Numbered from the stretch's first letter, positions 1 to 9,744 are shown. The stretch is DNA of 64,000 bases from Micromonospora sp. WMMA1947 (GCF_027497355.1 NZ_CP114909.1:1240001-1304000), one strand, 5' to 3'. Notes: generated by a model not told the origin, from the letters alone. Program-made: numbers and translations.

Positions 1-726
1 GTTGCTCCAGGTCACCGGGATGCGGATGCTGTTGAAGCCCTGCGCCCGGACGTTGTCGAGCAACGCCTCGGTGACACGCGGGTTGCCCCACGCGGTCTCG
101 TCCGCGCCGACCGCGTCGAAGGAGTTGCCGAGGTTCCAGCCGGGCTGCATGGCGGCGACAGCGGCCATGGCGTTGCCGGCCGGCGGCGGCGTGGTGGGCG
201 GCGGCGTGGTGGGCGGCGGGGTGGTCGTGGGCGGTGGCGTGGTGGGCGGCGGGGTGGTCGTGGGCGGTGGCGTGGTGGTCGGCGGCGGGGTGGTCCCGCC
301 GACACCGCCGGTGCAGGCGACCCCGTTCAGCGAGAACGCGGTGGGCGCGGTGTTGGTGCCGGCCCAGGAGCCGTTGAAGCCGAACGAGACGCTGCCGTTC
401 GTGGCGATGGCGCCGTTGTAGCCGACGTTCGTGGCGGTGACGTCGGCGCCGGAGGAGGTGACGTCGGCGCTCCACGCCTGGGTGACCCGCTGGCCGGACG
501 GGAACGTCCAGCGCAGGGTCCAGCCGTTTATCGGGTCACCGAGGTTGGTCACGTCGACGTTCGCGGTGAAACCGCCGGGCCACTGGCTGGCGGTCGTGTA
601 GTTGACGCGGCAGCCGGCCGCCGCCTGGGCGTTCGTCGCCATCACGGCGGTGCCGGTCACGAGCGTGGCGGCGGTCGCCGCGACCAGGCCGACCCGCAAT
701 CGGGCGGTACGGGGAGAGCGGAACAT
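1..726 (-). CDS. secreted GH5-type endoglucanase with N-terminal CBM2 (3' end cut by window edge)
   Basis: Only the first 242 codons are present. The protein opens with a signal peptide (about residues 1-36, ending near AQA-A), then a family 2 cellulose-binding module (about 38-138) bounded by Cys39 and Cys138 with the surface Trp residues expected of CBM2. A Pro-Thr linker of repeated PPPTT(T) units follows (about 145-182), then the start of a GH5 catalytic domain (MQPGWNLGNSFDAVG, about 193 onward). It should be exported and cleave beta-1,4-glucan while anchored to cellulose. ATG at 726 is preceded by GAAGGAACCACC, a good ribosome site. The catalytic Glu residues lie outside the window, so the GH family rests on the first strand only. 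Confidence 0.9.
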   Translation of the reverse strand, partial: MFRSPRTARLRVGLVAATAATLVTGTAVMATNAQAAAGCRVNYTTASQWPGGFTANVDVTNLGDPINGWTLRWTFPSGQRVTQAWSADVTSSGADVTATNVGYNGAIATNGSVSFGFNGSWAGTNTAPTAFSLNGVACTGGVGGTTPPPTTTPPPTTTPPPTTPPPTTTPPPTTPPPTTPPPAGNAMAAVAAMQPGWNLGNSFDAVGADETAWGNPRVTEALLDNVRAQGFNSIRIPVTWSN

Positions 727-793
727 GGTGGTTCCTTCGTGGTGGGTGGGGGCGCGTGGACGGGGAAGGCGGGGCGCGCACCCGCCCAGCGCG

Positions 794-823
794 AGAGTAA
801 GTTTGGAATCTAAACATTGTCAA
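794..823 (-). promoter_or_regulatory. cellulase promoter with palindromic operator candidate
   Basis: On the minus strand TTGACA (823-818), an 18-nt spacer and TACTCT (799-794) form a near-consensus housekeeping promoter, about 60 nt upstream of the cellulase ATG. Between the two hexamers, 801-815 reads GTTTGGAATCTAAAC, an imperfect palindrome with GTTT/AAAC ends. Its position suggests a repressor site. It does not match the CebR operator sequence known from Streptomyces cellulose genes. Confidence 0.6.
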
Positions 824-859
824 TCGGCAGACGTGGATGCGGCAACCCGTCGGGGCCCG

Positions 860-1870
860 TCAGGCGGCCGGCGGCGTCTCGACGGTGAGGTGCGCCGACA
901 GCGCGCGCAGGAAGTCCGGCGCGTCGAAGATCCGCCCGGCCGAGGCGACACCGGTCGCCCGCGTCCGCCCGGTCAGGATCCGGTGGACCGCCTCGACCGC
1001 CAGCGGCGCGCTGATCGCGTAGATGTCCTGCCCGTGCGCCACCACCCGCCGACGGACGTCACCCGACCGCACCACCACGTCGACGGTGAACGTCTGCGCC
1101 GACCGGCCGCGCTCGTCCACAGCGGCCGGAGCGTCCCCGGCGGCCAGATCCCCCGCCGCGTTCGCGGTCATGTAGGTGCACACCTCCGGGATGTCCAGGT
1201 GGCTCGGCACCGTCACCACGTCGGCCATGGTGAACTCCCCGAGCACCGGCCGCACGCCCAGCGGCGCCGGGAACTCCCAGTCCCGCCGGGGCAGGTCGCC
1301 GTCGGCGTACACCAGGCGCCCGCCGGTGAAGCGGACCCGCCGGCCGTCGCGGCGCTCGCGCGAGACGACGCCGGAGGCGACCGTCCCGGCCGTCGGGTGC
1401 CAGCTGCTCAGCCCGTACGCGACGTGCGCCTCGTCGGCCGCCGTCCAGTCCCCCGTCGCGGCGGTGACCAGCAGGTCCCCGAGCCCGCCGAAGAACGCCA
1501 TGGCGGGCACCACAGCGACTCCGGCGGCCTCGGCGCGCTCGGCGTAATCGGCGAACGTGTCCCGGTTCGCCTCGATCTCGGCCGCCACGTCGACGTAGGG
1601 GATCCCGGCCCGCATCGCGGCCTCGATCAGCGGCCCGGCGGTCGAGGCGAACGGTCCGGCGCAGTTGACCACCGCCGTCACCCCGGCCAGCGCCTTGTCC
1701 AGCGTGGCCGGGTCGTCGACCGACGCCACCCGCTGCTCCGTCCCCGGAAACGCCGCCGCCAGCTTCCCGGTGTCACGCCCCACCGGCAGCGGCTCGTACC
1801 CCCGCTCCCGCAGCTCCGCCACCACGAACCGTCCGGTGTGCCCGTACGCCCCGAACACCGCCACCTGCAT
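860..1870 (-). CDS. saccharopine dehydrogenase-like / trans-acting enoyl reductase-type NAD(P) oxidoreductase
   Basis: 336 aa. The N-terminus has a Rossmann fold (MQVAVFGAYGHTGRFVVAEL) with the GxxGxTG nucleotide-binding pattern, then VVNCAGPF near residue 66, characteristic of the saccharopine dehydrogenase / trans-acting enoyl reductase superfamily. The substrate cannot be read from sequence. ATG at 1870 is chosen over an upstream in-frame start because GAGGGGGAGTGTC precedes it and homology begins there. It is divergent from the GlxA-type regulator with about 95 bp between them, so that regulator may control it. Confidence 0.8.
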   Translation of the reverse strand: MQVAVFGAYGHTGRFVVAELRERGYEPLPVGRDTGKLAAAFPGTEQRVASVDDPATLDKALAGVTAVVNCAGPFASTAGPLIEAAMRAGIPYVDVAAEIEANRDTFADYAERAEAAGVAVVPAMAFFGGLGDLLVTAATGDWTAADEAHVAYGLSSWHPTAGTVASGVVSRERRDGRRVRFTGGRLVYADGDLPRRDWEFPAPLGVRPVLGEFTMADVVTVPSHLDIPEVCTYMTANAAGDLAAGDAPAAVDERGRSAQTFTVDVVVRSGDVRRRVVAHGQDIYAISAPLAVEAVHRILTGRTRATGVASAGRIFDAPDFLRALSAHLTVETPPAA

Positions 1871-1951
1871 GACACTCCCCCTCGAAGATCGACTGGAATG
1901 ATCCTCGCCGGGATCCGAGGGCCGGGCCAGTGTCGCAAACGCCAATGCCCG

Positions 1952-1957
1952 TACAGT
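1952..1957 (+). promoter_or_regulatory. -10 box of a leaderless promoter
   Basis: TACAGT is followed by exactly 7 nt and the ATG of the GlxA-family regulator at 1965, so the message probably begins at the start codon. No Shine-Dalgarno sequence is present. Confidence 0.6.
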
Positions 1958-1964
1958 TTCGGAC

Positions 1965-2903
1965 ATGACCCTGATCGCGCTCGCCGCCACCGACGGGATG
2001 CTGCACTTCGAGCTGGCAGCGGCCTGCGAGATCTTCGTCCGCGACCCGACCGGCCTCGCCGACCCCTGGTACGACCTGGTGGTCTGCGCTCCCGGCCCGG
2101 TCGGCGTCGGCCGGTTCGCGGTCACGCCCGACCACGGGCTGGACCACCTCGCCCGCGCCCACACGGTGATCGTCCCGGCGATCGAGGAGACCGACGCCGA
2201 GCCGCCGTCCGACCTGGTCGAGGCGGTCCGCGCCGCGCACGGGGCGGGCGCCCGGATGGTCTCGTTCTGCACCGGCGCGTTCGTGCTCGCCGCCGCCGGC
2301 GTCCTCGACGGGCTGCGCGCCACCACCCACTGGGCGCACACCGACGCGCTCGCCGCCCGCTACCCGCGCGTGCAGGTCGACCCGGACGTGCTCTACGTGG
2401 ACAACGGCGACGTGCTCGCCTCCGCCGGGAAGGCCGCCGCGATCGACCTGTGCCTGCACCTCATCCGCCGCGACCACGGCTCGACTGTCGCCAACGCCGT
2501 CGCCCGCCGCCTGGTGGTGCCGCCGCACCGCGCCGGCGGTCAGGCCCAGTACGTCACCACCCCGGTCCCGGCCCGCGAGGACCACCCGCTCGCCGCGCTG
2601 CTCCCCTGGGCGATGGCGCGGCTGGACCGCCCGCTCACCGTCGCGGACCTGGCCCGCCGGGCGAGCATGAGCACCCGCAACCTGGTCCGGCACTTCACCG
2701 CCGCGACCGGCGCCACGCCGTCGCAGTGGCTGGCCACGCAGCGCATCCGGCGGGCGCAGGAACTGCTGGAGAACACCGACGACAGCATCGACGCCGTCGC
2801 GGAGGCATCAGGCATGGGTACGGCGACGACACTGCGCCGGCACTTCCAGCGCACAGTGGGCGTGCCGCCGGACACCTACCGCCGGACCTTCCGCCGCGGC
2901 TGA
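1965..2903 (+). CDS. GlxA-family AraC-type transcriptional regulator
   Basis: 312 aa. Residues 1 to about 170 form a DJ-1/PfpI class I amidotransferase-like domain with the nucleophile-elbow sequence SFCTGAFVLAAAG (Cys near 105). Residues about 205-305 form a paired helix-turn-helix AraC domain (LTVADLARRASMSTRNLVRHF, DSIDAVAEASGMGTATTLRRHF). This is the usual GlxA layout, in which the N-domain senses an unknown small molecule. The gene is leaderless and divergent from the reductase at 860-1870, its most likely target. Confidence 0.88.
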   Translation: MTLIALAATDGMLHFELAAACEIFVRDPTGLADPWYDLVVCAPGPVGVGRFAVTPDHGLDHLARAHTVIVPAIEETDAEPPSDLVEAVRAAHGAGARMVSFCTGAFVLAAAGVLDGLRATTHWAHTDALAARYPRVQVDPDVLYVDNGDVLASAGKAAAIDLCLHLIRRDHGSTVANAVARRLVVPPHRAGGQAQYVTTPVPAREDHPLAALLPWAMARLDRPLTVADLARRASMSTRNLVRHFTAATGATPSQWLATQRIRRAQELLENTDDSIDAVAEASGMGTATTLRRHFQRTVGVPPDTYRRTFRRG

Positions 2904-2942
2904 CCGGGTTGCCGCGGTGTCCCGCCGGGTAGCAGAGGCGTC

Positions 2943-4749
<1,807 letters not shown>

Positions 4750-4774
4750 GCTGCGACCGATCGCCCGAGGGCGC

Positions 4775-4927
4775 TCAGGGTTCGGTCGTCTGGTAGCTGC
4801 GGAGCGCGGCTTCGGCGAGTCGGGTGAGGTGATCGTCGCCACCGGGCTCGTTGCCCTGCTCCTGAACGACCACCAGGGTGGAGCCGACCCGGACGAGGAT
4901 GCTGTCCCATCCCAGGGTGACCGATCC
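4775..4927 (-). pseudogene. C-terminal remnant of a lipoprotein-like gene
   Basis: The minus strand encodes about 50 residues that read like a genuine protein tail (VTLGWDSILVRVGSTLVVVQ then a polar C-terminus ending QTTEP and TGA), with normal codon bias. Upstream in this frame the sequence degenerates into Arg/Pro/Gly shadow composition, with no start or domain. The tail resembles C-termini of small actinobacterial sensor-like lipoproteins. I infer a decayed or truncated gene overlapped by the promoter of the next gene. Confidence 0.45.
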
Positions 4928-4986
4928 AGTCGGCCGCCGGCCGCGGGCCGGCTGCCGGACGGGGCGGGGGCGCCTCCGCGCTCCCC

Positions 4987-4992
4987 TATGCT
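4987..4992 (+). promoter_or_regulatory. -10 box of a leaderless promoter
   Basis: TATGCT, 7 nt, then GTG at 5000. This spacing decides the start of the DUF1963-like gene, because the upstream in-frame sequence (4829-4999) is low-complexity. Confidence 0.6.
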
Positions 4993-4999
4993 GCGCCGC

Positions 5000-5626
5000 G
5001 TGACGGTTCTGATGATCTACAGCGGTGACACGGCGCCGGATGCGCCCGGCACGCGTACCGGTGGTGTTCCGCTCGTGCCCGCGGACTTCGACTGGCCACT
5101 GTGCGGCGAGTGCGACGGGCCGATGCAGTTCCTGGCCCAGGTCCGGCTCGACGACATCGACGCGGCCGAAAACGAACTCCTGTCGGTCTTCATGTGCCAG
5201 AACGATCCGGGCCTGTGTGACGAGTGGGATGCGACAGCCGGCGGCAATCGCGCGTTCGTCTTCCCCCTGGGGGCGTTGGCTCCGTCTGCCGTGCCCTCCG
5301 GCGACACCGTCCTGGTGGCCGAGACGTCCGCCGTCACGTACGCGCCGATGCAGGACTCCGACGGTTACGACGAGGCGCGCGAGCGCTGGCGCAGTGAGTC
5401 CGGCCGACCGCTGCGAGACGTCCTGGGGCAACTCGGCGGACTGCCGGCGTGGCTCCAGTTCGACCAGACGCCCACCTGTCCCGCCTGCGCTCTGCCCATG
5501 TCGTTCGTCGTCCAGCTGGAGGAGGGCCACGATCACCGCACCGGCTTCAACTTCGGTGGCGGTGGCTGCGGGTACGGATTCCGCTGCCGACCGTGCTCGA
5601 CGGCGGCGTTCCTGTGGCAACAGTGA
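5000..5626 (+). CDS. DUF1963 (YwqG-like) protein
   Basis: 208 aa with the pattern of YwqG-like proteins: GGVPLVPADFDWPLCGECDGPM near the N-terminus, a central QVRLDDIDA segment, and a C-terminal Cys-rich region (CPACALPMSFVVQLE and a final CRPC). Two Cys pairs may bind zinc. The biochemical function of the family is unknown. Start GTG 5000 fits a leaderless -10 box, and the family-like sequence begins there. Confidence 0.7.
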   Translation: MTVLMIYSGDTAPDAPGTRTGGVPLVPADFDWPLCGECDGPMQFLAQVRLDDIDAAENELLSVFMCQNDPGLCDEWDATAGGNRAFVFPLGALAPSAVPSGDTVLVAETSAVTYAPMQDSDGYDEARERWRSESGRPLRDVLGQLGGLPAWLQFDQTPTCPACALPMSFVVQLEEGHDHRTGFNFGGGGCGYGFRCRPCSTAAFLWQQ

Positions 5627-5640
5627 CCCGCTTTTCCGGC

Positions 5641-5673
5641 TTGACGAACGCCAATGGTAAGCCGTAGCTTACC
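5641..5673 (+). promoter_or_regulatory. arsR-type promoter and operator
   Basis: TTGACG (5641-5646), an 18-nt spacer and TAGCTT (5665-5670) form a strong promoter whose start falls at GTG 5678. A perfect palindrome GGTAAGC-cgta-GCTTACC (5656-5673) covers the -10 box. This is a textbook placement for autorepression by the ArsR protein encoded immediately downstream. Confidence 0.8.
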
Positions 5674-5677
5674 GTTC

Positions 5678-6001
5678 GTGGCTACTTACCGAACCGAGGA
5701 CGGGTGGGACGCCTTGGGCGACCCGACACGGCGGGCGATCATCGCGTGTCTCGCGGAGCGGCCGCGGGCGGTCGGCGAACTGGCCGCGGTGCTGCCGGTC
5801 AGCCGGCCGGCGGTGTCGCAGCATCTGCGGGTGCTGAAGGACGCCGGCCTCGTGACGGACCGCACCGCGGGCACGAAGCGTGTCTACCGGCTCAATCCCG
5901 CCGGCGTGGCCGCCCTACGAGATCAGCTCGACACCTACTGGAGCCGCGCGTTGGACGGCTTCAAGGACGTCGCCGAGCGCCCTGACGAGGAGGAATCATG
6001 A
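5678..6001 (+). CDS. ArsR-family winged-helix repressor
   Basis: 107 aa. The central winged helix reads DALGDPTRRAIIACLAE and LPVSRPAVSQHLRVLKDAGL. No metal-binding Cys pair is seen. This type is regularly encoded next to an SRPBCC protein, as here, and is thought to sense an organic ligand or act with its partner. Start GTG 5678 is chosen over ATG 5654 because the -10 box and operator lie inside that longer reading. Its stop overlaps the next start by ATGA. Confidence 0.88.
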   Translation: MATYRTEDGWDALGDPTRRAIIACLAERPRAVGELAAVLPVSRPAVSQHLRVLKDAGLVTDRTAGTKRVYRLNPAGVAALRDQLDTYWSRALDGFKDVAERPDEEES

Positions 6002-6477
6002 GTGGAACGGATGCGGTGGTACGGCGGCAGATCGTGGTCGACGCGCCGGTCGAGCGCGCCTTCGCGGTGTTCACGGAGCGGTTCGGCGACTTCAAGCCGA
6101 AGGAGCACAACCTGCTGTCGTCGCCGATCGCGGAGACGGTGTTCGAGGCGAAGGTCGGTGGGCACATCTACGACCGCGCCGAGGACGGCAGTGAGTGCGC
6201 CTGGGCGCGGATCCTCGTCTTCGAGCCGCCGGACCGGCTCGTCTTCAGCTGGGACATCAGCCCGGCATGGCAGCTCGAACAGGATCTGGACAACGCCAGC
6301 GAGGTCGAGGTCCGGTTCGTCGCCGAGACACCGCAGCGGACCCGGGTCGAGTTGGAGCACCGCAACCTGGACCGGCACGGTCCGGGCTGGGAGTCGGTTC
6401 GTGACGGCGTCGGCCACGACGAGGGCTGGCCGCTGTACCTGAACCGCTACGCCGACCTGTTCACCGAGGCGAGATAG
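5998..6477 (+). CDS. SRPBCC (AHSA1/START-like) domain protein
   Basis: 159 aa. It follows the AHSA1-like pattern: VRRQIVVDAPVERAFAVFTE at the N-terminus, AEDGSECAWARILVFEPPDRLVFSWDIS in the middle and a C-terminal amphipathic helix. The fold forms a hydrophobic ligand cavity. Translation is coupled to the ArsR gene by a 4-bp overlap, so the pair is one operon under the palindrome at 5656-5673. The ligand is unknown. Confidence 0.85.
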   Translation: MSGTDAVVRRQIVVDAPVERAFAVFTERFGDFKPKEHNLLSSPIAETVFEAKVGGHIYDRAEDGSECAWARILVFEPPDRLVFSWDISPAWQLEQDLDNASEVEVRFVAETPQRTRVELEHRNLDRHGPGWESVRDGVGHDEGWPLYLNRYADLFTEAR

Positions 6478-6532
6478 CGCAGACCCTGCGCCGTTGCCGC
6501 AAGAGCCGACGCGGCGCAATAGGCTCCGGATC

Positions 6533-7315
6533 GTGCACGGATTCACCGACGTCGACCGGCAGTCAGACCCGGACTCGTGGGTCGGCGTGCTCGACCGCCT
6601 CGCCGACGAGCCCTTCTACCAGGCATATCAGCATCGGGTCCGCGAGCTGCTCCATCCGGTGCCCGGCCGGCGCTACGTCGAGGTCGGTGCGGGCACCGGG
6701 GCGAGCGCGGCCCGCCTCCGAGACGAACACGACGCCGGCGTGGTCGCCGTGGACCGCGCCGCGACCATGGCTGCCGCCATGCAGGCGCGCGGCTTGACGC
6801 AATGCGCCGTCGCCGACGCCCACCGACTGCCGTTCCTCGACGACTCCTTCGACGGCGCCTGGTCCGACCGCACCGTGCAACACCTCGCCGATCCCCGTGC
6901 CGCGATCGGGGAACTCGTCCGGGTCGTCCGGCCGGGTGGCCGCATCGTCCTCGCGGACCCCGACTACGACACGCAGGTGCTCGACATCGCCGACCAGGAT
7001 CTGGCGCGACGTGTGCTGCGGTTCCGGGCGGACGTCCTCCTCCGCAACGGCACCCTGGCCCACCAGCATGCCGGCATTCTCGCCACGCTTGGCCTGACCG
7101 ACGTCACCGTCGAACCCCGAACGCTGCTGGTTCGCGACCCGGCCGCCGCCGACAACGTTCTGGGCCTGCGCAGCTGGGCCGCCACAGCGGCTCAGCGCGG
7201 CGTACTCGAACCCGGCGAAGCTCGCTCGTTCGAAGACCAGTTCGACGAGGCCGTCGACGCGGGCCGGTTCACCTACGCGGTCACGTTCTTCCTCACCGCG
7301 GCCACCGTCACCTGA
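6533..7315 (+). CDS. SAM-dependent class I methyltransferase
   Basis: 260 aa. It contains the SAM-binding motif I (YVEVGAGTGASAARL, about residue 45), an acidic loop (VAVDRA), and LPFLDDSFDGAWSDRTVQHL followed by ELVRVVRPGGRIVLADPD. This is the Methyltransf_11/25 (UbiE-like) arrangement. The substrate is unknown. GTG 6533 lies 7 nt after TAGGCT (6520-6525), a leaderless start. A TTG at 6494 in the same frame would put the promoter inside the gene. Confidence 0.8.
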   Translation: MHGFTDVDRQSDPDSWVGVLDRLADEPFYQAYQHRVRELLHPVPGRRYVEVGAGTGASAARLRDEHDAGVVAVDRAATMAAAMQARGLTQCAVADAHRLPFLDDSFDGAWSDRTVQHLADPRAAIGELVRVVRPGGRIVLADPDYDTQVLDIADQDLARRVLRFRADVLLRNGTLAHQHAGILATLGLTDVTVEPRTLLVRDPAAADNVLGLRSWAATAAQRGVLEPGEARSFEDQFDEAVDAGRFTYAVTFFLTAATVT

Positions 7316-7470
7316 GGCGGACGTCGGCCACGGCAGCGACCGCCCCGAGACCTCGGACACACTGACCCGCCTTCGTGGGGCAGTGAGCGGGCCGACACCT
7401 GCCGGGGTGTAGGCGAACGGGATGCCGGGTACCTCGCGCCTTACCCCGCACCCCTGCCCAGGAGGACCAT

Positions 7471-8166
7471 ATGACCGTCGTACTCGCCGTTGTCTGCAAA
7501 GACGGGGTGGTGATCGGCGCGGACTCCCAGATCACCGAGAGCGATCGCGGTCTGAGTTTCCCCGCCCAGAAGCTGCACCCCCTGGGCGACTGCGCCGCCT
7601 GGGGCGGCAGCGGCGCGCGGGGGGTACTCAACGACCTGCGCCCCCTTCTCCAGGACTCGGCCACCGCCATCCTCGAAGCACCGGACATCGGCGACGAGTT
7701 GCAGGAGCGCGTCCTGCCCGTCTTCAAGAAGCACTACGAGAACTACATCCCGGACGTGCCCGGCGAGGGCAGCGGCGGCGGGGTGTCGGCGTACCTGCTC
7801 GCGGCCGGCTACAGCCAGGGCGGGCCGTGGATCGTGGAGATCAACCCCAACGGGCTCATCGGCCGCTACGAGGACGTGGGCTTCCACGCCATCGGCTCCG
7901 GCGCGCCCATGGCCCAGCAGGCCGGCGCGCTGCTGTCCCACTTCCGGATGACCACGCGCACCGTCGAGTACGGCGTGGTGGGCGTGGTGCGGGTGCTGGA
8001 GGCGCTGGAGCGGACCTCGCCGTCGGTCGGCGGGCCGTTCAGTGTGGCGTGCATCCGCGAGGAGGGCGCCCACCACCTCGACGAGAAGGAGATCGCCAAG
8101 GCGCTGAAGGACGCCGAGCGCTGGCGCGACCTGGAACAGAAGGCGCTCGACGGCCTGTTCGACTGA
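7471..8166 (+). CDS. stand-alone proteasome-like Ntn-hydrolase
   Basis: 231 aa. The N-terminus MTVVLAVVCKDGVVIGADSQ matches the proteasome beta-subunit fold. Removal of Met1 would expose Thr as nucleophile, with Asp18 (GADSQ) and Lys34 (QKLHP) in place of the Asp17/Lys33 catalytic partners. A later segment (HAIGSGAPMAQQAGALL) also fits. It lacks the propeptide of PrcB and is not beside prcA, pup or mpa. AGGAGGACCAT precedes the ATG. Its role and substrates are unknown; proteasome-like peptidase is inference from the fold. Confidence 0.7.
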   Translation: MTVVLAVVCKDGVVIGADSQITESDRGLSFPAQKLHPLGDCAAWGGSGARGVLNDLRPLLQDSATAILEAPDIGDELQERVLPVFKKHYENYIPDVPGEGSGGGVSAYLLAAGYSQGGPWIVEINPNGLIGRYEDVGFHAIGSGAPMAQQAGALLSHFRMTTRTVEYGVVGVVRVLEALERTSPSVGGPFSVACIREEGAHHLDEKEIAKALKDAERWRDLEQKALDGLFD

Positions 8167-8198
8167 CGGCGGCGTGTCGGGCGGCCGGGTTCGGAACG

Positions 8199-8408
8199 TC
8201 AGCGGAGCAAGGGCCGCGCGCGCCCAGGTGATAGCGCGTGCGGCCCGTCCAGGGTTGCCCTGACAACGCCCAGCGGAGTCTGCTGCTGCACGTGCTGACG
8301 GAAGACATTGCCCGCGCTGACGACCTGCAGGGCGAGGGCGTCTGCCAGAGCCGACGCAGCGGAGGCCAGGTCGACGACCGGTCCGGAGATGAGGGCCACG
8401 TTGGGCAT
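8199..8408 (-). CDS. small protein of unknown function
   Basis: 69 aa. The first half (MPNVALISGPVVDLASAASA...) is mildly hydrophobic and ends in a polar, Arg-rich tail. ATG 8408 has CAGGGGAGCACAC in front of it. It lies downstream of the tRNA-Ala terminator on the same strand and converges with the proteasome-like gene. No family recognised; support is the ribosome site and regular composition. Confidence 0.45.
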   Translation of the reverse strand: MPNVALISGPVVDLASAASALADALALQVVSAGNVFRQHVQQQTPLGVVRATLDGPHALSPGRARPLLR

Positions 8409-8487
8409 GTGTGCTCCCCTGTTGCGCGCCGAAGAGAGCCAAGCCAGCAGTGCACGTGGTTTCGGTGGGCTGCCCCGCACGATCGAA

Positions 8488-8520
8488 AAAGGCCGTCTCC
8501 GACTGGCGGAAACGGCCTTT
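8488..8520 (-). terminator. intrinsic terminator of tRNA-Ala
   Basis: Arms AAAGGCCGT (8488-8496) and ACGGCCTTT (8512-8520) form a perfect 9-bp stem. On the minus strand the stem is followed by TTC and lies just after the tRNA 3' end. Confidence 0.8.
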
Positions 8521-8528
8521 GAACTGGG

Positions 8529-8602
8529 TGGAGCTGAGGGGATTTGAACCCCTGACCCCCTCGATGCGAACGAGGTGCGCTACCGGTCTGCGCCACAGCC
8601 CC
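8529..8602 (-). tRNA. tRNA-Ala (anticodon CGC)
   Basis: The 74-nt minus-strand sequence begins GGGGCTGTGG. Its acceptor stem pairs GGGGCTG with CAGCTCC and contains the G3-U70 pair that marks alanine tRNAs. The anticodon stem CCTCG/CGAGG holds the 7-nt loop TTCGCAT, anticodon CGC, reading GCG. The T arm is AGGGG-TTCAAAT-CCCCT. The CCA end is not encoded. Confidence 0.97.
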
Positions 8603-8708
8603 TCCGCCGGCGAACCGGCGTCGGTCCCACCCAGCTTTCACCGGGTGGGCCGGCGACAAGGCTAACAGGTCGCGGCCCCGCGATGCGAACCGACCCACCG
8701 CCCCCGTA

Positions 8709-8756
8709 GATCTTGGAAGCAAGTGGCCCCCAGAGGGGCCCAATTCCTCCAAGATC
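8709..8756. repeat. long intergenic palindrome with GATC ends
   Basis: GATCTTGGA (8709-8717) is repeated as TCCAAGATC (8748-8756). Inside, GGCCCC and GGGGCC face a CAGA loop. About 17 of 22 positions pair. It sits between the tRNA gene and the end of the glpR operon and could end that operon. Compare 43908-43964 and 48131-48191. Confidence 0.7.
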
Positions 8757-8792
8757 GCCACCAGGCCCACGCTCGCGAGGCAGGTGAGGGGG

Positions 8793-9569
8793 TCAGGCGC
8801 CTCGGCCGGACTGGTAGGGGCGCCCGCGCAGGCCACCGGCCCGCCGGTAGGACACCGAGCCGCCGCTCGCCGCCGGCGGCAGGTCGGCCGGGCGGTCCAG
8901 CCCCATCGCCGTACGCCGGACCGCCTCGCGCTGGGCGGCCAGCCGGCGCTGCGCCTCCCGCCGGGCCGCCGCGCGCCGGGCCTGCTCGCGGCGCACCTCG
9001 GCCTGGCGGGCGGCCAGCCAGGCCGCCTCGCGGGCGTCCGCGCGCCGCCGCCGACGCTCGGCCAGGGCACGCTGCCGCAGGTGTACGACGTACGCGACGA
9101 GCAGCGCGCCGGTGACCGAGACGCTGATCCAGAACCCGGGTCCGACGAGCACCACGCCGCCCAACTCGACCAGGTTGAGCAGCAGCAGTGCGGCCAGCAC
9201 CCGGCGCCGCCGGTAGATCGCCGGGGTGTGCCGCCGCCGGGGCGGGTGCCGTCGGCGGGACTGGGCCGGCACCGCGGAGACCGGCCGCAGTCGCCCCGAG
9301 CGCAGACGCAGCGGTGGCGCGGAGACCGGCCGGGCGAGACCACCCGTGTCGGAGTCTTCACTGAGGGTTACTACGAGGGAGCGCGGCGGGTGCAGCGGTC
9401 GCCGCCCGGGCACGGTGCGCCGTCGACGCCGGCGCTGAAGCACCCGCGCCGTCGACTGCGCCCGCTCCGCCACCAGCCGCTCGGTGGCGTCGTACCGGCG
9501 GACCAGCGCCGGAGCGAGGGCGAGCAGACCGGCGGCGGCGAGGACGGCGAGGAGCACCGACGTGGGCAC
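8793..9569 (-). CDS. glpR: GlpR/SepX-like divisome membrane protein
   Basis: 258 aa. One hydrophobic segment near the N-terminus (TSVLLAVLAAAGLLALAPAL) is followed by an Arg-rich, poorly ordered stretch. Two more membrane segments lie near 125-165 (RVLAALLLLNLVELGGVVLV, FWISVSVTGALLVAYVVHL). A long Arg/Ala helix then runs to a Gly-rich tail. The order galU-glp-rimJ-this gene is that of M. tuberculosis Rv0993-Rv0996. Orthologues are the Glp receptor GlpR of Corynebacterium and SepX of Streptomyces, both cell-division proteins. GTG 9569 is chosen because GGGAGGGG is well spaced. Assignment rests mainly on synteny and architecture. Confidence 0.7.
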   Translation of the reverse strand: MPTSVLLAVLAAAGLLALAPALVRRYDATERLVAERAQSTARVLQRRRRRRTVPGRRPLHPPRSLVVTLSEDSDTGGLARPVSAPPLRLRSGRLRPVSAVPAQSRRRHPPRRRHTPAIYRRRRVLAALLLLNLVELGGVVLVGPGFWISVSVTGALLVAYVVHLRQRALAERRRRRADAREAAWLAARQAEVRREQARRAAARREAQRRLAAQREAVRRTAMGLDRPADLPPAASGGSVSYRRAGGLRGRPYQSGRGA

Positions 9570-9744
9570 CCTCACCCCTCCCGTCACCAAAGTTCGCCGG
9601 CTAGCGCCGCCCGCCGCAACTTCTTCCGTCGGCCGTCGTTTACGGCGCACTTCGTGCGGGCGGGCAGCGCTTGCCGCAGCTTGCAGTTACTTGAGGTTAC
9701 GGGCCGCCGACCCGGTTCACAGTGCGCCGCGCCGGGCGTTCGCC

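Noticed and set aside
178..300. Short tandem repeats at the left end resembling a repeat array
   Set aside because: They encode the PPPTT linker of the cellulase in frame on the minus strand; there are no spacers as in CRISPR.
602..2932. 776-codon plus-strand open frame
   Set aside because: Arg/Pro/Gly-rich shadow of the reductase and GlxA genes; no start signal or domain.
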